NCBI RefSeq assembly: GCF_000013745.1
Contig: NC_007925.1
Span: 4,712,001 to 4,776,000, forward strand
Source: Rhodopseudomonas_A palustris_F
Lineage (GTDB): Bacteria; Pseudomonadota; Alphaproteobacteria; Rhizobiales; Xanthobacteraceae
Reading direction: 5' to 3'
DNA length: 64,000 bases
The first letter of the stretch is position 1; each line of letters begins with the position of its first letter. The position numbers and the translations under genes are program-made. Below, one piece after another: positions 42,773 to 56,407 of the stretch. The notes under the pieces were generated by a model that was given only the letters and a program-made list of their open reading frames with translations, did not search any database and was not told the DNA's origin.

Positions 42773-44239
42773 ATGGCCTTCAATTTCTCCAATATCGTCG
42801 AGGAAGCCCGGCTGTCGGCGCGGGCGTTGCTCGATTACAGCGACAATCTGTTCAACCCGACCATCAGGCTGGGCGTCACCGGCCTGTCGCGTGCCGGCAA
42901 GACCATCTTCATCACCGCGCTGGTGCACGGCCTGTCGCGCGGCGGCCGCTTCCCGATCTTCGAGTCCATGGCGAGCGGCCGGATTGCCAAGGCACGTCTA
43001 GAACCCCAGCCGGACGATGCGGTTCCCCGGTTCGATTACGAACATCACCTCAGAACGCTGATCGACGAGCGCAATTGGCCGCACTCAACCGTCGACATCA
43101 GCGAATTGCGCCTCGTCATCGATTATCAGCGCAAGAACGGCGCCAATCGCACGCTGACCATCGATATCGTCGATTATCCCGGCGAATGGCTACTCGACCT
43201 GCCATTGTTGAACCAGACATACGAGCAATGGGCGGCGGAAAGCCTTAAGCTGTCGATGCAGGACCCACGGGTGCGGCTGGCCGGCGAATGGCACGCCCAT
43301 CTCGCCACGCTGCAGCCCAAAGGCCGCGAAAACGAACAGACCACGCTGACTGCTGCGCGGCTGTTCACCAAATATCTGCGCGAATGTCGCGACGAACAGT
43401 TCGCCATGAGCCTGTTGCCGCCCGGCCGCTTCCTGATGCCGGGCAATCTCGCCGGCTCGCCGGCCTTGACCTTCGCGCCGCTCGACGTGCCCGCCAATGG
43501 CGAGGCGCCGGACGGCACGCTGTGGGCGATGATGCGGCGCCGCTTCGAGGCCTACAAGGACGTGGTGGTGCGGCCGTTCTTCCGTGACCACTTCTCACGG
43601 CTGGACCGCCAGATCGTGCTGGTGGACGCGCTGACCGCGTTCAACGCCGGTCCGGAGGCGTTGCACGACCTGGAATCGGCGCTCGCCGGCATTCTGGATT
43701 GCTTCCGGATCGGCCGCAGTTCGCTGCTGAATTCGATGTTCCGGCCGAAGATCGACCGCATCCTGTTCGCCGCCACCAAGGCCGACCACCTGCACCACGC
43801 CAGCCACGACCGGCTGGAAGCGATCCTGCGCCGGCTGGTCGAGCGCGCCGCGGGCCGCGCCGAATACGCCGGCGCCGCGGTCGACGTGGTGGCGCTGTCC
43901 GCGGTGCGCGCCACCCGCGAGGCCCAGGTGCAGCGCGGCCACGACCGGTTGCCCTCGATCGTCGGCACGCCGATCGCCGGCGAAACCTCCGGCGGCGACA
44001 TTTTCGACGGCGAGACCGAGGTGGCGACCTTCCCCGGCGACCTGCCGACCAATCTCGAGGAGATTTTCAAGGCCGGCGCGTTTCGCGGATTGGCCGCCGG
44101 CGACGCCGAATACGCCGACTACCGCTTCCTCCGGTTCCGGCCGCCGCATATTGCCGATCGCGGCCCGGATGATACCATCCTGCCTCACATCCGCCTCGAC
44201 CGCGCGCTCCAGTTCCTGATCGGAGACAGACTGCAATGA
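42773..44239 (+). CDS. YcjX-family P-loop NTPase (DUF463)
   Basis: 488 residues. P-loop GLSRAGKT (37-44), then the G-domain-like IDIVDYPGEWLLDLPLL, and the family regions LLPPGRFLMPG, RQIVLVDALTAFNAGP, and ATKADHLHHASHDRLEAILRRLV. YcjX-type proteins are predicted GTPases/ATPases linked to stress in E. coli, usually encoded with YcjF, as here. Start 42773 (MAFNFSNIVEEARLSARALLDY) matches the expected N-terminus; an upstream TTG is not needed. Overlaps the next gene by 4 bp (ATGA). Confidence 0.88.
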   Translation: MAFNFSNIVEEARLSARALLDYSDNLFNPTIRLGVTGLSRAGKTIFITALVHGLSRGGRFPIFESMASGRIAKARLEPQPDDAVPRFDYEHHLRTLIDERNWPHSTVDISELRLVIDYQRKNGANRTLTIDIVDYPGEWLLDLPLLNQTYEQWAAESLKLSMQDPRVRLAGEWHAHLATLQPKGRENEQTTLTAARLFTKYLRECRDEQFAMSLLPPGRFLMPGNLAGSPALTFAPLDVPANGEAPDGTLWAMMRRRFEAYKDVVVRPFFRDHFSRLDRQIVLVDALTAFNAGPEALHDLESALAGILDCFRIGRSSLLNSMFRPKIDRILFAATKADHLHHASHDRLEAILRRLVERAAGRAEYAGAAVDVVALSAVRATREAQVQRGHDRLPSIVGTPIAGETSGGDIFDGETEVATFPGDLPTNLEEIFKAGAFRGLAAGDAEYADYRFLRFRPPHIADRGPDDTILPHIRLDRALQFLIGDRLQ

Positions 44240-45282
44240 CGGAGCGGTTTCAAAGTCGCCGGCCGGCCACCTTCAAGCTCGGCGATCCCAGCGTCGTCGT
44301 GACCGATCCGGTCGAGGACGCGAGTCGCCCGCAGCCACCGCGCGGCCGGGTGCAGATCACGCCGGAAAACGACCAGGTCGCGGCCGAGACGGTGCCGGCG
44401 GAAGCCGCCCCGGTGCTGGCTGTACGCAAGGGATTCCGCTGGGCGACGCTGTTCTGGAGCGCGGTCAGCGGCCTGGTTTCGCTCGCCGCCTGGCTCGCGG
44501 TGACGCGGCTGATCGAAGACCTGTTCGCGCACAATAAGACGCTCGGCAGCATCGCGCTGGTGCTGGCGGTGATCGCCGGCGTCGCCTTGGCGGTGATCGT
44601 CCTTCGTGAAGTCACGAGCCTGTTGCGGATGGGTGCGATTGAAAAGCTGCACCGCCGCGCGCTGGTGGTGCTGGAGACCGACAACCGCGCCGAAGGCCGC
44701 GCCATCGTCAAGGAACTGCTGACGCTGGAGAACCAGAACCCGCAGCTGGCCCGCGCCCGCACCACGCTCAACACGCATCTCAACGACATCATCGACGGCG
44801 CCGATCTGATCCGGCTCGCCGAGCGCGAACTGCTCGAGCCGCTCGATCAGCAGGCCCGCAACCTGGTCTCTACCGCCGCGCAGCGCGTCTCGCTGGTCAC
44901 CGCGATCAGCCCGAAGGCGCTGATCGACATCCTGTTCGTGTTCATCGCCGCGTTGCGGCTGGTGCGGCAGCTGGCGCGGCTCTATGGCGGCCGCCCCGGC
45001 ACCATCGGCATGATGCGGCTGATGCGGCAGGTGATCGCGCATCTCGCCATCACCGGCGGCGTCGCAATCGGCGACAGCGTGGTGCAGCAGGTGCTGGGTC
45101 ACGGCATCGCCGCCAAACTGTCCTCCAAGCTCGGCGAAGGCGTGCTCAACGGCATGCTGACCGCCAGGCTCGGGCTCGCGGCGATCGACCTGACGCGGCC
45201 GCTGCCGTTCATCGCGGTGCCGCGACCGGCGCTCGGCGATCTGGTCAAGGACCTGATGCGCAAGCGTGAGAAAGACGAATAG
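44236..45282 (+). CDS. YcjF-family membrane protein (UPF0283/DUF697)
   Basis: 348 residues. A polar N-terminal region of about 65 residues, two adjacent membrane helices (about 70-95 and 102-122), a helical stretch with LLTLENQNPQLARARTTL, and a C-terminal DUF697-like region (SPKALIDILFVFIAALRLVRQLARLYGGRPGTIG and ITGGVAIGDSVVQQVLGHGI). Partner of the YcjX NTPase and translationally coupled to it. Function in alphaproteobacteria is not established. Confidence 0.87.
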   Translation: MTERFQSRRPATFKLGDPSVVVTDPVEDASRPQPPRGRVQITPENDQVAAETVPAEAAPVLAVRKGFRWATLFWSAVSGLVSLAAWLAVTRLIEDLFAHNKTLGSIALVLAVIAGVALAVIVLREVTSLLRMGAIEKLHRRALVVLETDNRAEGRAIVKELLTLENQNPQLARARTTLNTHLNDIIDGADLIRLAERELLEPLDQQARNLVSTAAQRVSLVTAISPKALIDILFVFIAALRLVRQLARLYGGRPGTIGMMRLMRQVIAHLAITGGVAIGDSVVQQVLGHGIAAKLSSKLGEGVLNGMLTARLGLAAIDLTRPLPFIAVPRPALGDLVKDLMRKREKDE

Positions 45283-45397
45283 CAGCCGGCGGTTGCGGGC
45301 GGAACCGAGCCGGGTTCGGCCGAATCCTTGCAGCTTAGCGCGGGCGCGCGGTTCATCGCGGCGCCGGCCTCCGCTGCACTGCGGCAAAAACCGGAAA

Positions 45398-45446
45398 AAT
45401 CGCCGAATTACGGCTCTAACCGCGGTCGCAACCGGATTCGGCGATT
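45398..45446 (+). promoter_or_regulatory. Long inverted repeat upstream of the cold-shock gene
   Basis: Perfect 11-bp arms (aatcgccgaat, 45398-45408; attcggcgatt, 45436-45446) with a 27-nt loop, followed by GTTT. It is 116 bp after the ycjF-like stop and 108 bp before the csp start. Could be a terminator for the upstream operon or part of the cold-shock leader. Confidence 0.5.
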
Positions 45447-45554
45447 GTTTAAGCTATCAAGCGATCGCGATACCGCGTATCGTGCGTCGTAGAACAAGCC
45501 GGTGTGCGGGGCCGACCGTTCGTTACGTTTTTAAATCCTGCGGAGACTCTCTAC

Positions 45555-45755
45555 ATGGCTAAAGGTACTGTGAAGTGGTTCAACGCCACCAAGGGCTTCG
45601 GTTTCATCCAGCCCAGCAATGGCGGCAAGGACGTGTTTGTCCATATTTCGGCGGTTGAGAAGGCAGGCCTTTCGACGCTCAATGAAGGTCAGACGGTTGA
45701 ATTCGAAGAAGTTGCCAATCGCGGCAAGACTTCGGCGGAAAACCTCAAGGTTTGA
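45555..45755 (+). CDS. Cold-shock protein, CspA family
   Basis: 66 residues, a single cold-shock domain that binds single-stranded RNA/DNA. RNP-1 KGFGFI (13-18) and RNP-2 VFVHI (27-31). Start 45555 (MAKGTVKWFNATKGF) is invariant for the family. The 270-bp upstream gap leaves room for the long 5' leader typical of these genes. Two hairpins follow the stop codon. Confidence 0.95.
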   Translation: MAKGTVKWFNATKGFGFIQPSNGGKDVFVHISAVEKAGLSTLNEGQTVEFEEVANRGKTSAENLKV

Positions 45756-45780
45756 TCGGCGACGTTGTTCGAAAGGCATG

Positions 45781-45801
45781 CCCTCGGAGATGATCCGAGG
45801 G
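45781..45801 (+). terminator. Hairpin after the cold-shock gene
   Basis: Perfect 8-bp stem (ccctcgga / tccgaggg), 5-nt loop, without an immediate T-run (TGCGTCCTTT follows). Possibly an RNA-stabilising 3' hairpin rather than a terminator. Confidence 0.55.
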
Positions 45802-45834
45802 TGCGTCCTTTAAAAAAGATCGTGCTGAATTTTG

Positions 45835-45871
45835 CGATGGCCCTCACTCCAAGTACGGCCATCGTTTTTTT
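45835..45871 (+). terminator. Rho-independent terminator of the cold-shock gene
   Basis: Perfect 8-bp stem (cgatggcc, 45835-45842; ggccatcg, 45857-45864) followed by seven T. It is the true stop for csp transcription. Confidence 0.88.
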
Positions 45872-45901
45872 GTATGCGGCGAAAATTGTCCGCAGCAGGC
45901 C

Positions 45902-46552
45902 TCAGTCCTGCTTGACCCATTGTCCGACCGGCATCACCTCGGGCGACTGCGCATAGCCGCGGGTCCACATATCCACCACCCATTCGGTCTGCGTCGCGCG
46001 CTCCAGCAACACCGCGGTGTTGTGCGGCGTCTGCAGCACCAGCACGTTGCCGCGATAATGCGGATTGCCGACGCTGTGATGTTTCAATAGCCCCCAGTCC
46101 TGCAGCAGCAACAATAGGCTGGTGGTGTTGCGCGTGGTGTCCCAGCAATCGAAATTCGACTTGTCGGCGCCGAAGCGGAAATCCGCCCGCGCCACCCGTT
46201 TGTCGGTGCCGAGCACCGGCCCCACCCGGCGATCGAACCACACCACCGCCTTCTGCACCGCGGCGCGCTCCGCCGCCGCCGAGCCGCGACCGCCGGCGAG
46301 GATCTGGGTCAGCGCCCGGCGGTCGCCGGGGCCGAACTCCAGCGTCTGCCGGCGCCGGCAGACGAAGCCGTAGCACACCGTCATGGCATTGCCCGACGGC
46401 GGGAAGATCGACACCGAAGTGTAGAGCTGGGCAATCGCCGGACTGATCTCGCCGGCTTCAGCCGAGGCCATCGCGCCCAGCGCGGCCGAACTGATGGCCA
46501 GCGCCGCGACCGCGCGGCTAAGACGTGAACGGATCGGGTTACTCGATGTCAT
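45902..46552 (-). CDS. Secreted hypothetical protein
   Basis: 216 residues. Signal peptide about 1-33 (RLSRAVAALAISSAALGAMASAEA), then a soluble periplasmic domain with Cys pairs in TVCYGFVCRRR and a third Cys in NFDCWDTTRNTTSLLLLLQDWGLLKHH. The C-terminus reads QTEWVVDMWTRGYAQSPEVMPVGQWVKQD. The style matches conserved secreted proteins of Rhizobiales, but I cannot name a family or a function. Convergent with the cold-shock gene, whose terminator separates them. Confidence 0.75.
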   Translation of the reverse strand: MTSSNPIRSRLSRAVAALAISSAALGAMASAEAGEISPAIAQLYTSVSIFPPSGNAMTVCYGFVCRRRQTLEFGPGDRRALTQILAGGRGSAAAERAAVQKAVVWFDRRVGPVLGTDKRVARADFRFGADKSNFDCWDTTRNTTSLLLLLQDWGLLKHHSVGNPHYRGNVLVLQTPHNTAVLLERATQTEWVVDMWTRGYAQSPEVMPVGQWVKQD

Positions 46553-46810
46553 GCAGTCATTCCATGGTTTCGCGCGAACCTAGCCCGCCCGCCCGGGCCT
46601 GCCAATATCGCGGGCCAAAGCCGGTCGCGCCGCGCGCAGCGCCGGCCTTTGCAACCCGCCGCCGGATCGCCATGTCTTCACAGGGCGCGCTCTTCGGAGT
46701 CTTCGGAGCGTGACCTTTGAGTCATGACTGTCGGGACTGTTCCAGAGGCTAAGTGAGAGGCGAAACCGGGCTTTCGACGACGGCGGTGTTTGTGAGAGGT
46801 GCTGCCTCTC
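46553..46810. other. Intergenic region before repeat C
   Basis: 258 bases with no gene. It should contain the promoter for the secreted protein gene on the minus strand; none was identified with confidence. Confidence 0.4.
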
Positions 46811-46905
46811 CACGTCATGGCCGGGCTTGTCCCGGCCATCCACGGAAAACAGGCAAGGCGTCGGATGTGGGCGTGGATGGCCGGGACAAGCCCGGCCATG
46901 ACGTG
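46811..46905. repeat. Palindromic intergenic repeat, family C, copy 1
   Basis: 95 bp with near-perfect inverted ends (cacgtcatggccgggcttgt / acaagcccggccatgacgtg). The central part contains aaaacaggcaaggcgtcgg. An inverted relative lies at 63555-63646. Confidence 0.88.
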
Positions 46906-46980
46906 TTGGGCGACGTGCCTAATGGGGAGTCGCAGCATTTGCGGCGAGGCTCTTGAGTGGCAAGCATGGGGAGCATTCCG

Positions 46981-49900
46981 ATGTTGGACAATTCTGCTCT
47001 TCCCGTATTCAGCGCGCCCTATGCCGCCGACGACGGCGATCTTGCCGCCGCGCTGTTGCCGACCGCGCGGCTGTCGCCCGAGCGCGAGGCCCGGATCGAC
47101 GCCAGCGCAACGCGGCTGATCGCGGCGATCCGCGCCGACCATGACCGGCTCGGCGGCGTCGAGGAAATGTTGCGCGAATTCGCGTTGTCCACCAAGGAGG
47201 GCGTCGCGCTGATGGTGCTGGCGGAGGCGCTGTTGCGGGTGCCGGACGCGCTCACCGCCGACCAGTTCATCGAGGACAAGCTCGGCCAGGGCGATTTCGA
47301 ACACCACGCCACCCGGTCCGGCGCGCTGCTGGTCAACGCCTCGGCCTGGGCGCTGGGGATTTCCGCGCGGGTCGTTCACACATCGGAAACCCCGCAAGGC
47401 ATACTCGCCAGTTTAAGCAAACGCATCGGCGCGCCAGCGGTGCGCGCCGCCACCCGCGCGGCGATGCGGCTGATGGGCAATCACTTCGTGCTCGGCGAGA
47501 CCATCGCAGCGGCGCTGCAACGGGCGCAGGGCGGCGGCGCGCGTTATTCGTTCGACATGCTCGGCGAAGGCGCGCGCACGCAAGCCGACGCCGACCGTTA
47601 CTTCGCCTCTTATGCGGCGGCGATCGACGCCATCGGGCGCAGCGCCGGCACTGCCCGACTGCCGGCACGTCCCGGCATTTCGGTGAAACTCTCGGCGCTG
47701 CATCCGCGGTTCGAGGCGCTCAGCCGTGCCCGGGTGATGGACGAACTGGTGCCGCGGGTGATCGAGCTGGCGCGGCAGGCCAAGTCGTATGACCTCAACC
47801 TCACGCTCGACGCCGAGGAAGCCGACCGGCTCGAACTGTCGCTCGAGGTGTTCGCCGCGGTGTTGCGCGATCCGTCGTTGGCCGGCTGGGACGGCTTTGG
47901 CCTCGCGGTGCAGGCCTATCAGAAGCGCGCGCTGGCGGTGATCGATCATGCGGCTGATCTCGCACAACGGCTCGACCGCCGGCTGATGCTGCGGCTGGTC
48001 AAGGGCGCCTATTGGGACAGCGAGATCAAGCGCGCGCAGGAGCGCGGGCTCGCCGACTATCCGGTGTTCACCCGCAAGGCGATGACCGACCTCAACTACC
48101 TCGCCTGCGTGCGAAGACTGCTGGGGCTGCGGCCGCAGATCTATCCGCAATTCGCCACCCACAACGCGCTCACCGTGGCAAGCATTCTGGAGCTCGCCGG
48201 CGATAGCGACGGCTTCGAATTGCAGCGGCTGCACGGCATGGGCGAAGCGCTCTATGCGCGACTGCGGCAAGATCATCCGGCGCTGCCGTGCCGGATCTAC
48301 GCCCCGGTCGGCGGACACCGCGATCTGTTGGCCTATCTGGTGCGGCGACTGTTGGAGAACGGCGCCAATTCCTCTTTCGTGGCGCTGGCCGGCGACGATC
48401 GCGTGCCGGTGGCGAATCTGCTGCGGCGGCCCGCCGACATCGTCGGCGACGCCGCGCGGGCGCGGCACCCAAAGATTCCGCTGCCGCGCGAGCTGGTTCG
48501 GCCGCGGCTCAATTCGGGTGGCTTCGAGTTCGGCGATCGCGCCACGGTGCAGGCGCTGCTGGCCGAGATCGCCGCGCAAACCCAGCCGGTCAGCGCCACG
48601 CCGCTGATCGACGGCGTCGCGAGTGGCGGAGTCGGGCGACCGGTGATCAGCCCGATCGATTCCACCACCGTCGTCGGCGAGGTGTTCGAAGCCACGCCGG
48701 ATCAGGTCGCGCAGGCGATCACCGCGGCGCGGCGCGGATTCGTGACGTGGAGCCGCACGCCGGCGGACGCGCGCGCGGCGATTCTGCTATGCGCGGCCAC
48801 ACTGCTCGAACAGCGTCGCGCGCAATTCGTCGCGCTGCTGCAGCGCGAGGCCGGCAAGACGCTGGAGGATTGTCTGTCCGAAGTGCGCGAGGCGGTGGAT
48901 TTCTGCCGCTATTACGCGAGCGAAGGGCGCCGGCTGTTCGGCGAAGGCGAGACGATGCCGGGGCCGACCGGCGAGAGCAATGTGCTGAGCCTGCGCGGCC
49001 GCGGCGTGTTCGTGGCGATCTCGCCGTGGAATTTTCCGCTGGCGATTTTCTTGGGCCAAATCAGCGCCGCGCTGATGGCCGGCAATACCGTGGTGGCCAA
49101 ACCCGCCGAACAGACGCCGCTGATCGCGGCCCTGGCGGTGCGGCTGCTGCACGAGGCCGGCGTGCCAAACTCCGCGCTGCAGCTTCTGCCAGGCGCCGGC
49201 GCGATCGGCGCGTCGCTCGCGGCGCATTCCGACATCGATGGCGTGGTGTTCACCGGATCGGGTGAGGTGGCGCGCGCGATCAACCGGGCGCTCGCCGCCA
49301 AAGACGGCCCGATCGTGCCGCTGATCGCCGAAACCGGCGGCATCAACGCGATGATCGTCGACGCCACCGCGCTGCCCGAGCAGGTCGCCGACGACGTCGT
49401 CACCTCGGCCTTCCGCTCCGCCGGACAGCGCTGCTCGGCGCTGCGGCTGCTGTTCGTGCAAGACGACGTCGCCGACCGCATGATCGAGACCATCGCGGGC
49501 AGCGCACGGGAGTTGAGCGTCGGCGATCCGCGCGATCCGGCGACGCAGCTCGGGCCGGTGATCGACGCCGACGCCGCGGCCCGGCTCGAAACCCACATCG
49601 CCCGGATGAAGCGCGAGGCGCGGGTGCACTTCGCCGGCCACGCGCCGGGCCCGGGTTACGTCGCGCCGCATCTGATCGAATTGGCCGGCGCCGATCAGCT
49701 CCACGACGAAGTGTTCGGCCCAATCCTGCATGTGGTGCGCTACGCCGCAGATCAGTTCGACGCGGTGCTGCAATCGATTGCGCGCAGCGGCTACGGGCTG
49801 ACGCTGGGACTGCATTCGCGGGTGGATGCGATGATCGCGCGCGCGATCGAGCGACTTCCGATCGGCAATGTCTACGTCAACCGCAATATGATCGGCGCGG

Positions 49901-50067
49901 TGGTGGGTGTGCAGCCGTTTGGCGGATCGGGGCTGTCCGGCACCGGTCCGAAAGCCGGCGGGCCGCATTACCTGCCCCGGTTTGCGATCGAACAGACCGT
50001 CAGCATCAACACCGCGGCAGCCGGCGGCAATGCGGCGTTGCTGTCGGAGGGCGACGAGGATGGCTGA
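46981..50067 (+). CDS. putA: Bifunctional proline dehydrogenase / L-glutamate-gamma-semialdehyde dehydrogenase PutA
   Basis: 1028 residues; oxidises proline to glutamate in two steps. The FAD-dependent proline dehydrogenase barrel occupies roughly 60-470 (ISVKLSALHPRFE, LTLDAEEADRLELSLEVF, LRLVKGAYWDSEIKRAQ, YPQFATHNALT, LHGMGEALY, YAPVGGHRDLL). The NAD-dependent aldehyde dehydrogenase part occupies roughly 520-1010, with SPWNFPLAIF, FTGSGEVA, Glu784 (AETGG) and nucleophile Cys818 (GQRCSA). There is no N-terminal ribbon-helix-helix domain, so this PutA is not a DNA-binding repressor. Start 46981 has GGGGAG 8-13 bases upstream; ATG 46966 and GTG 46957 are alternatives. Confidence 0.95.
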   Translation: MLDNSALPVFSAPYAADDGDLAAALLPTARLSPEREARIDASATRLIAAIRADHDRLGGVEEMLREFALSTKEGVALMVLAEALLRVPDALTADQFIEDKLGQGDFEHHATRSGALLVNASAWALGISARVVHTSETPQGILASLSKRIGAPAVRAATRAAMRLMGNHFVLGETIAAALQRAQGGGARYSFDMLGEGARTQADADRYFASYAAAIDAIGRSAGTARLPARPGISVKLSALHPRFEALSRARVMDELVPRVIELARQAKSYDLNLTLDAEEADRLELSLEVFAAVLRDPSLAGWDGFGLAVQAYQKRALAVIDHAADLAQRLDRRLMLRLVKGAYWDSEIKRAQERGLADYPVFTRKAMTDLNYLACVRRLLGLRPQIYPQFATHNALTVASILELAGDSDGFELQRLHGMGEALYARLRQDHPALPCRIYAPVGGHRDLLAYLVRRLLENGANSSFVALAGDDRVPVANLLRRPADIVGDAARARHPKIPLPRELVRPRLNSGGFEFGDRATVQALLAEIAAQTQPVSATPLIDGVASGGVGRPVISPIDSTTVVGEVFEATPDQVAQAITAARRGFVTWSRTPADARAAILLCAATLLEQRRAQFVALLQREAGKTLEDCLSEVREAVDFCRYYASEGRRLFGEGETMPGPTGESNVLSLRGRGVFVAISPWNFPLAIFLGQISAALMAGNTVVAKPAEQTPLIAALAVRLLHEAGVPNSALQLLPGAGAIGASLAAHSDIDGVVFTGSGEVARAINRALAAKDGPIVPLIAETGGINAMIVDATALPEQVADDVVTSAFRSAGQRCSALRLLFVQDDVADRMIETIAGSARELSVGDPRDPATQLGPVIDADAAARLETHIARMKREARVHFAGHAPGPGYVAPHLIELAGADQLHDEVFGPILHVVRYAADQFDAVLQSIARSGYGLTLGLHSRVDAMIARAIERLPIGNVYVNRNMIGAVVGVQPFGGSGLSGTGPKAGGPHYLPRFAIEQTVSINTAAAGGNAALLSEGDEDG

Positions 50068-50091
50068 CGTTGGTTTCGGATTTCAAACGCA

Positions 50092-50125
50092 AAAACGCCG
50101 CGCCCTTTAGGGGTCGCGGCGTTTT
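50092..50125. terminator. Bidirectional terminator shared by putA and the rRNA operon
   Basis: 11-bp perfect stem (aaaacgccgcg / cgcggcgtttt) with a short inner stem-loop. A run of five T follows on the minus strand and TTTT on the plus strand, so it can stop transcripts from both convergent units. Confidence 0.9.
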
Positions 50126-50167
50126 GAGTTGTTCTGAGATCGTATATTGTGAGGATTTGTCCTTTGC

Positions 50168-50286
50168 AGGCCTGGCAGCGACCTACTCTCCCAGGGCTTA
50201 AGCCATAGTACCATTGGCGCTGAGGAGTTTAACGGCCGAGTTCGGGATGGGATCGGGTTCAAGCTCCTCGCTAGAACCACCAGGCC
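50168..50286 (-). rRNA. rrf: 5S ribosomal RNA
   Basis: About 119 nt. Terminal helix GGCCTGG / CCAGGCC; internal conserved GAACCCGATCCCATCCCGAACTC and GGGAGAGTAGG. Last gene of the rRNA operon; the shared terminator follows 43 bp downstream. Confidence 0.95.
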
Positions 50287-50316
50287 GGCGAAGGACAAAT
50301 TTGAAGCAAGCTGTTT

Positions 50317-50393
50317 GGCGAGTGGCGAGTAGGGAGTGGCGAATGGAAAGAACCGAGGTTCTTCTATTCGCTATTCGCTACTCCCTATTCGCT
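50317..50393 (-). repeat. Imperfect inverted repeat in the 23S-5S spacer
   Basis: Two arms of about 37 nt built from gcgagta/gcgaata-type units meet at a 2-3 nt loop (aagaacc ... ggttctt). The RNA would form one long imperfect hairpin between 23S and 5S, probably a processing substrate or an inserted repeat. Confidence 0.75.
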
Positions 50394-50450
50394 GGTCTGT
50401 CAGTTTTCATGTGCTCCGACGCGTATTGCGTGGACATAGAAAATGAGAGC

Positions 50451-53297
<2,847 letters not shown>

Positions 53298-53837
53298 CTC
53301 ATTATCAATGTCCACACACTCGGCAGAATGTAACCGCATCCGTGTTCGTAGCTCGAAAGCTACCAACTTGCCCCCTCGATGAGGGCCACATGCGGCTGGA
53401 CATGATTAGAAAGACCAGCTTGCTTCTTAAGATCGAACCAGTGGTGAGGCGGTCAAGCTTCACCAACAAAGATTGAGCATCCGCAAACCGTCTTGCGACG
53501 GTCACGACTGCAAAATCCTGGAGATAGCATTTCGAACCCCGTGGATTGCTCCACAAGATCCAAAACCTGGATCGATCTCCTCTATACGATGTCAGATATC
53601 CCGCAGCGCGCATCCGTTGGGACACAAAGCTGCGAATTGATATGTCGCGGATGGACCCTGGTCATTCCAGGATCGTTGAACACGGTTGCCTTAAGCTCTC
53701 AGTCTCGATCGTCGGCTGCCCGGCTTGCATCGCCCGGCTACGCTCTTCGAGCTTCGCCGCGGCAGCCTTCGCAAGGTCTTGCTTGCGTCAGGCGCGATCG
53801 GCTTGCCGAGCCGTAGCTGGCACTTGCCAGCGAAGGC
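53298..53837 (-). other. Internal transcribed spacer between tRNA-Ala and 23S
   Basis: 540 bases without a gene. It contains the 5' half of the 23S processing stem and, next to tRNA-Ala, a block (ggcttgccgagccgtagctggc) that recurs in similar form near tRNA-Ile (53971-53992). Confidence 0.6.
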
Positions 53838-53913
53838 TGGTGGAGCCAGACGGGATCGAACCGACGACCTCATGCTTGCAAAGCACGCGCTCTCCCAGCT
53901 GAGCTATGGCCCC
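53838..53913 (-). tRNA. tRNA-Ala (anticodon TGC)
   Basis: 76 nt with encoded CCA, acceptor GGGGCCA / TGGCTCC, anticodon loop TTTGCAA (TGC), T-arm GGTTCGATCCC. Standard spacer tRNA of the rRNA operon. Confidence 0.97.
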
Positions 53914-54078
53914 AAACCAGAAGAGACGAATTTACAAACGCGATCATCGGAAGCGTCGGTCAGAAGCTTGGCTTGCCGAGCTGTAGCTCGCGCAGTTCAG
54001 TGCACAATCTCACCGGCCCGCCTACGCCCAAGAGGGCTTCGGCGCGGCAGCTTTCCGCTCGCTTGCGCGAGCGAAAGC

Positions 54079-54155
54079 TGGTGGGCCTGGGAAGACTTGA
54101 ACTTCCGACCTCACGCTTATCAAGCGCGCGCTCTAACCAACTGAGCTACAAGCCC
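54079..54155 (-). tRNA. tRNA-Ile (anticodon GAT)
   Basis: 77 nt with encoded CCA, acceptor GGGCTTG / CAGGCCC (one mismatch), anticodon loop TTGATAA (GAT). First tRNA after 16S in the operon. Confidence 0.97.
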
Positions 54156-54367
54156 TAACGACGAGAGCTCGGGCTCAAAGCGCATGCGCGTCGACGAAGC
54201 TTGCAAGCAAGCCACATCAAGACAGCGCACGCGCCTGGCGCGTGTTCGTCCGCGAAGAAAGAGAAACGAAGACGGCGAAATCCCGCCAATGCAGCTCAAC
54301 GATTGATCCAACCGTTGGCCACTGATGTTTCAAAAGAGGGTCGATAACAGCAAGCTGTTGAAGACCC

Positions 54368-55862
<1,495 letters not shown>

Positions 55863-56370
55863 TGGACTTGAAACTTTAAACCGGCTGATCACATCGTTTG
55901 ACGAGGTCCCACCATATAATGTCGACCACGATTCACATCGCGATCGTCACGTCGGCCGATCAGCAAACCCCGAAGGATCAACTCACCAAACCAACATGGT
56001 GTAACCTATGTAAACGTGTACCGCCGAAGTCTTTCGTCCGGTCCCAATCCTCAAAAAGCCGAAGCTCTCATCCGATCAAGACCCGCAAGGACTCCGCCGT
56101 CCACGTTTCTCTTTCTTCATTTCAACTTGTCAAACAGCCCGGGGCACAAACCCCAACTTCCCGCTAAGGAAGCAATGTCTCCCCGTAGGGAACGCCTTCC
56201 AAACCAGGAAAGCAACACCCCCATCTTGGGAGGCGTCGTATACTCTCATCCGACGACAAAGCGCAACCGATAACTTTCGGCTGCTCAAGTCACTCACCTT
56301 GATGAGGAGCATCAGAGGCGCGGAAGCTCGCCGCGACCCGTGTGGGCCAGGGCGTTGCCGCCGCGCTCAG
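55863..56370 (-). other. rRNA operon leader
   Basis: 508 transcribed bases before 16S. Near 56130 the minus strand reads gctgtttgacaag followed by aagaaagagaaacgtggacgg, resembling the boxA/leader segment of rhizobial rRNA operons; an antitermination role is inferred. No protein gene. Confidence 0.55.
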
Positions 56371-56377
56371 TGGTCGT

Positions 56378-56407
56378 TTTATAAGCCCGCCCCCTCGGAT
56401 GAGTCAA
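56378..56407 (-). promoter_or_regulatory. rRNA operon promoter
   Basis: On the minus strand: TTGACT (56407-56402), 18-nt spacer, TATAAA (56383-56378). A near-consensus housekeeping sigma promoter; transcription should start near 56371. Confidence 0.8.
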
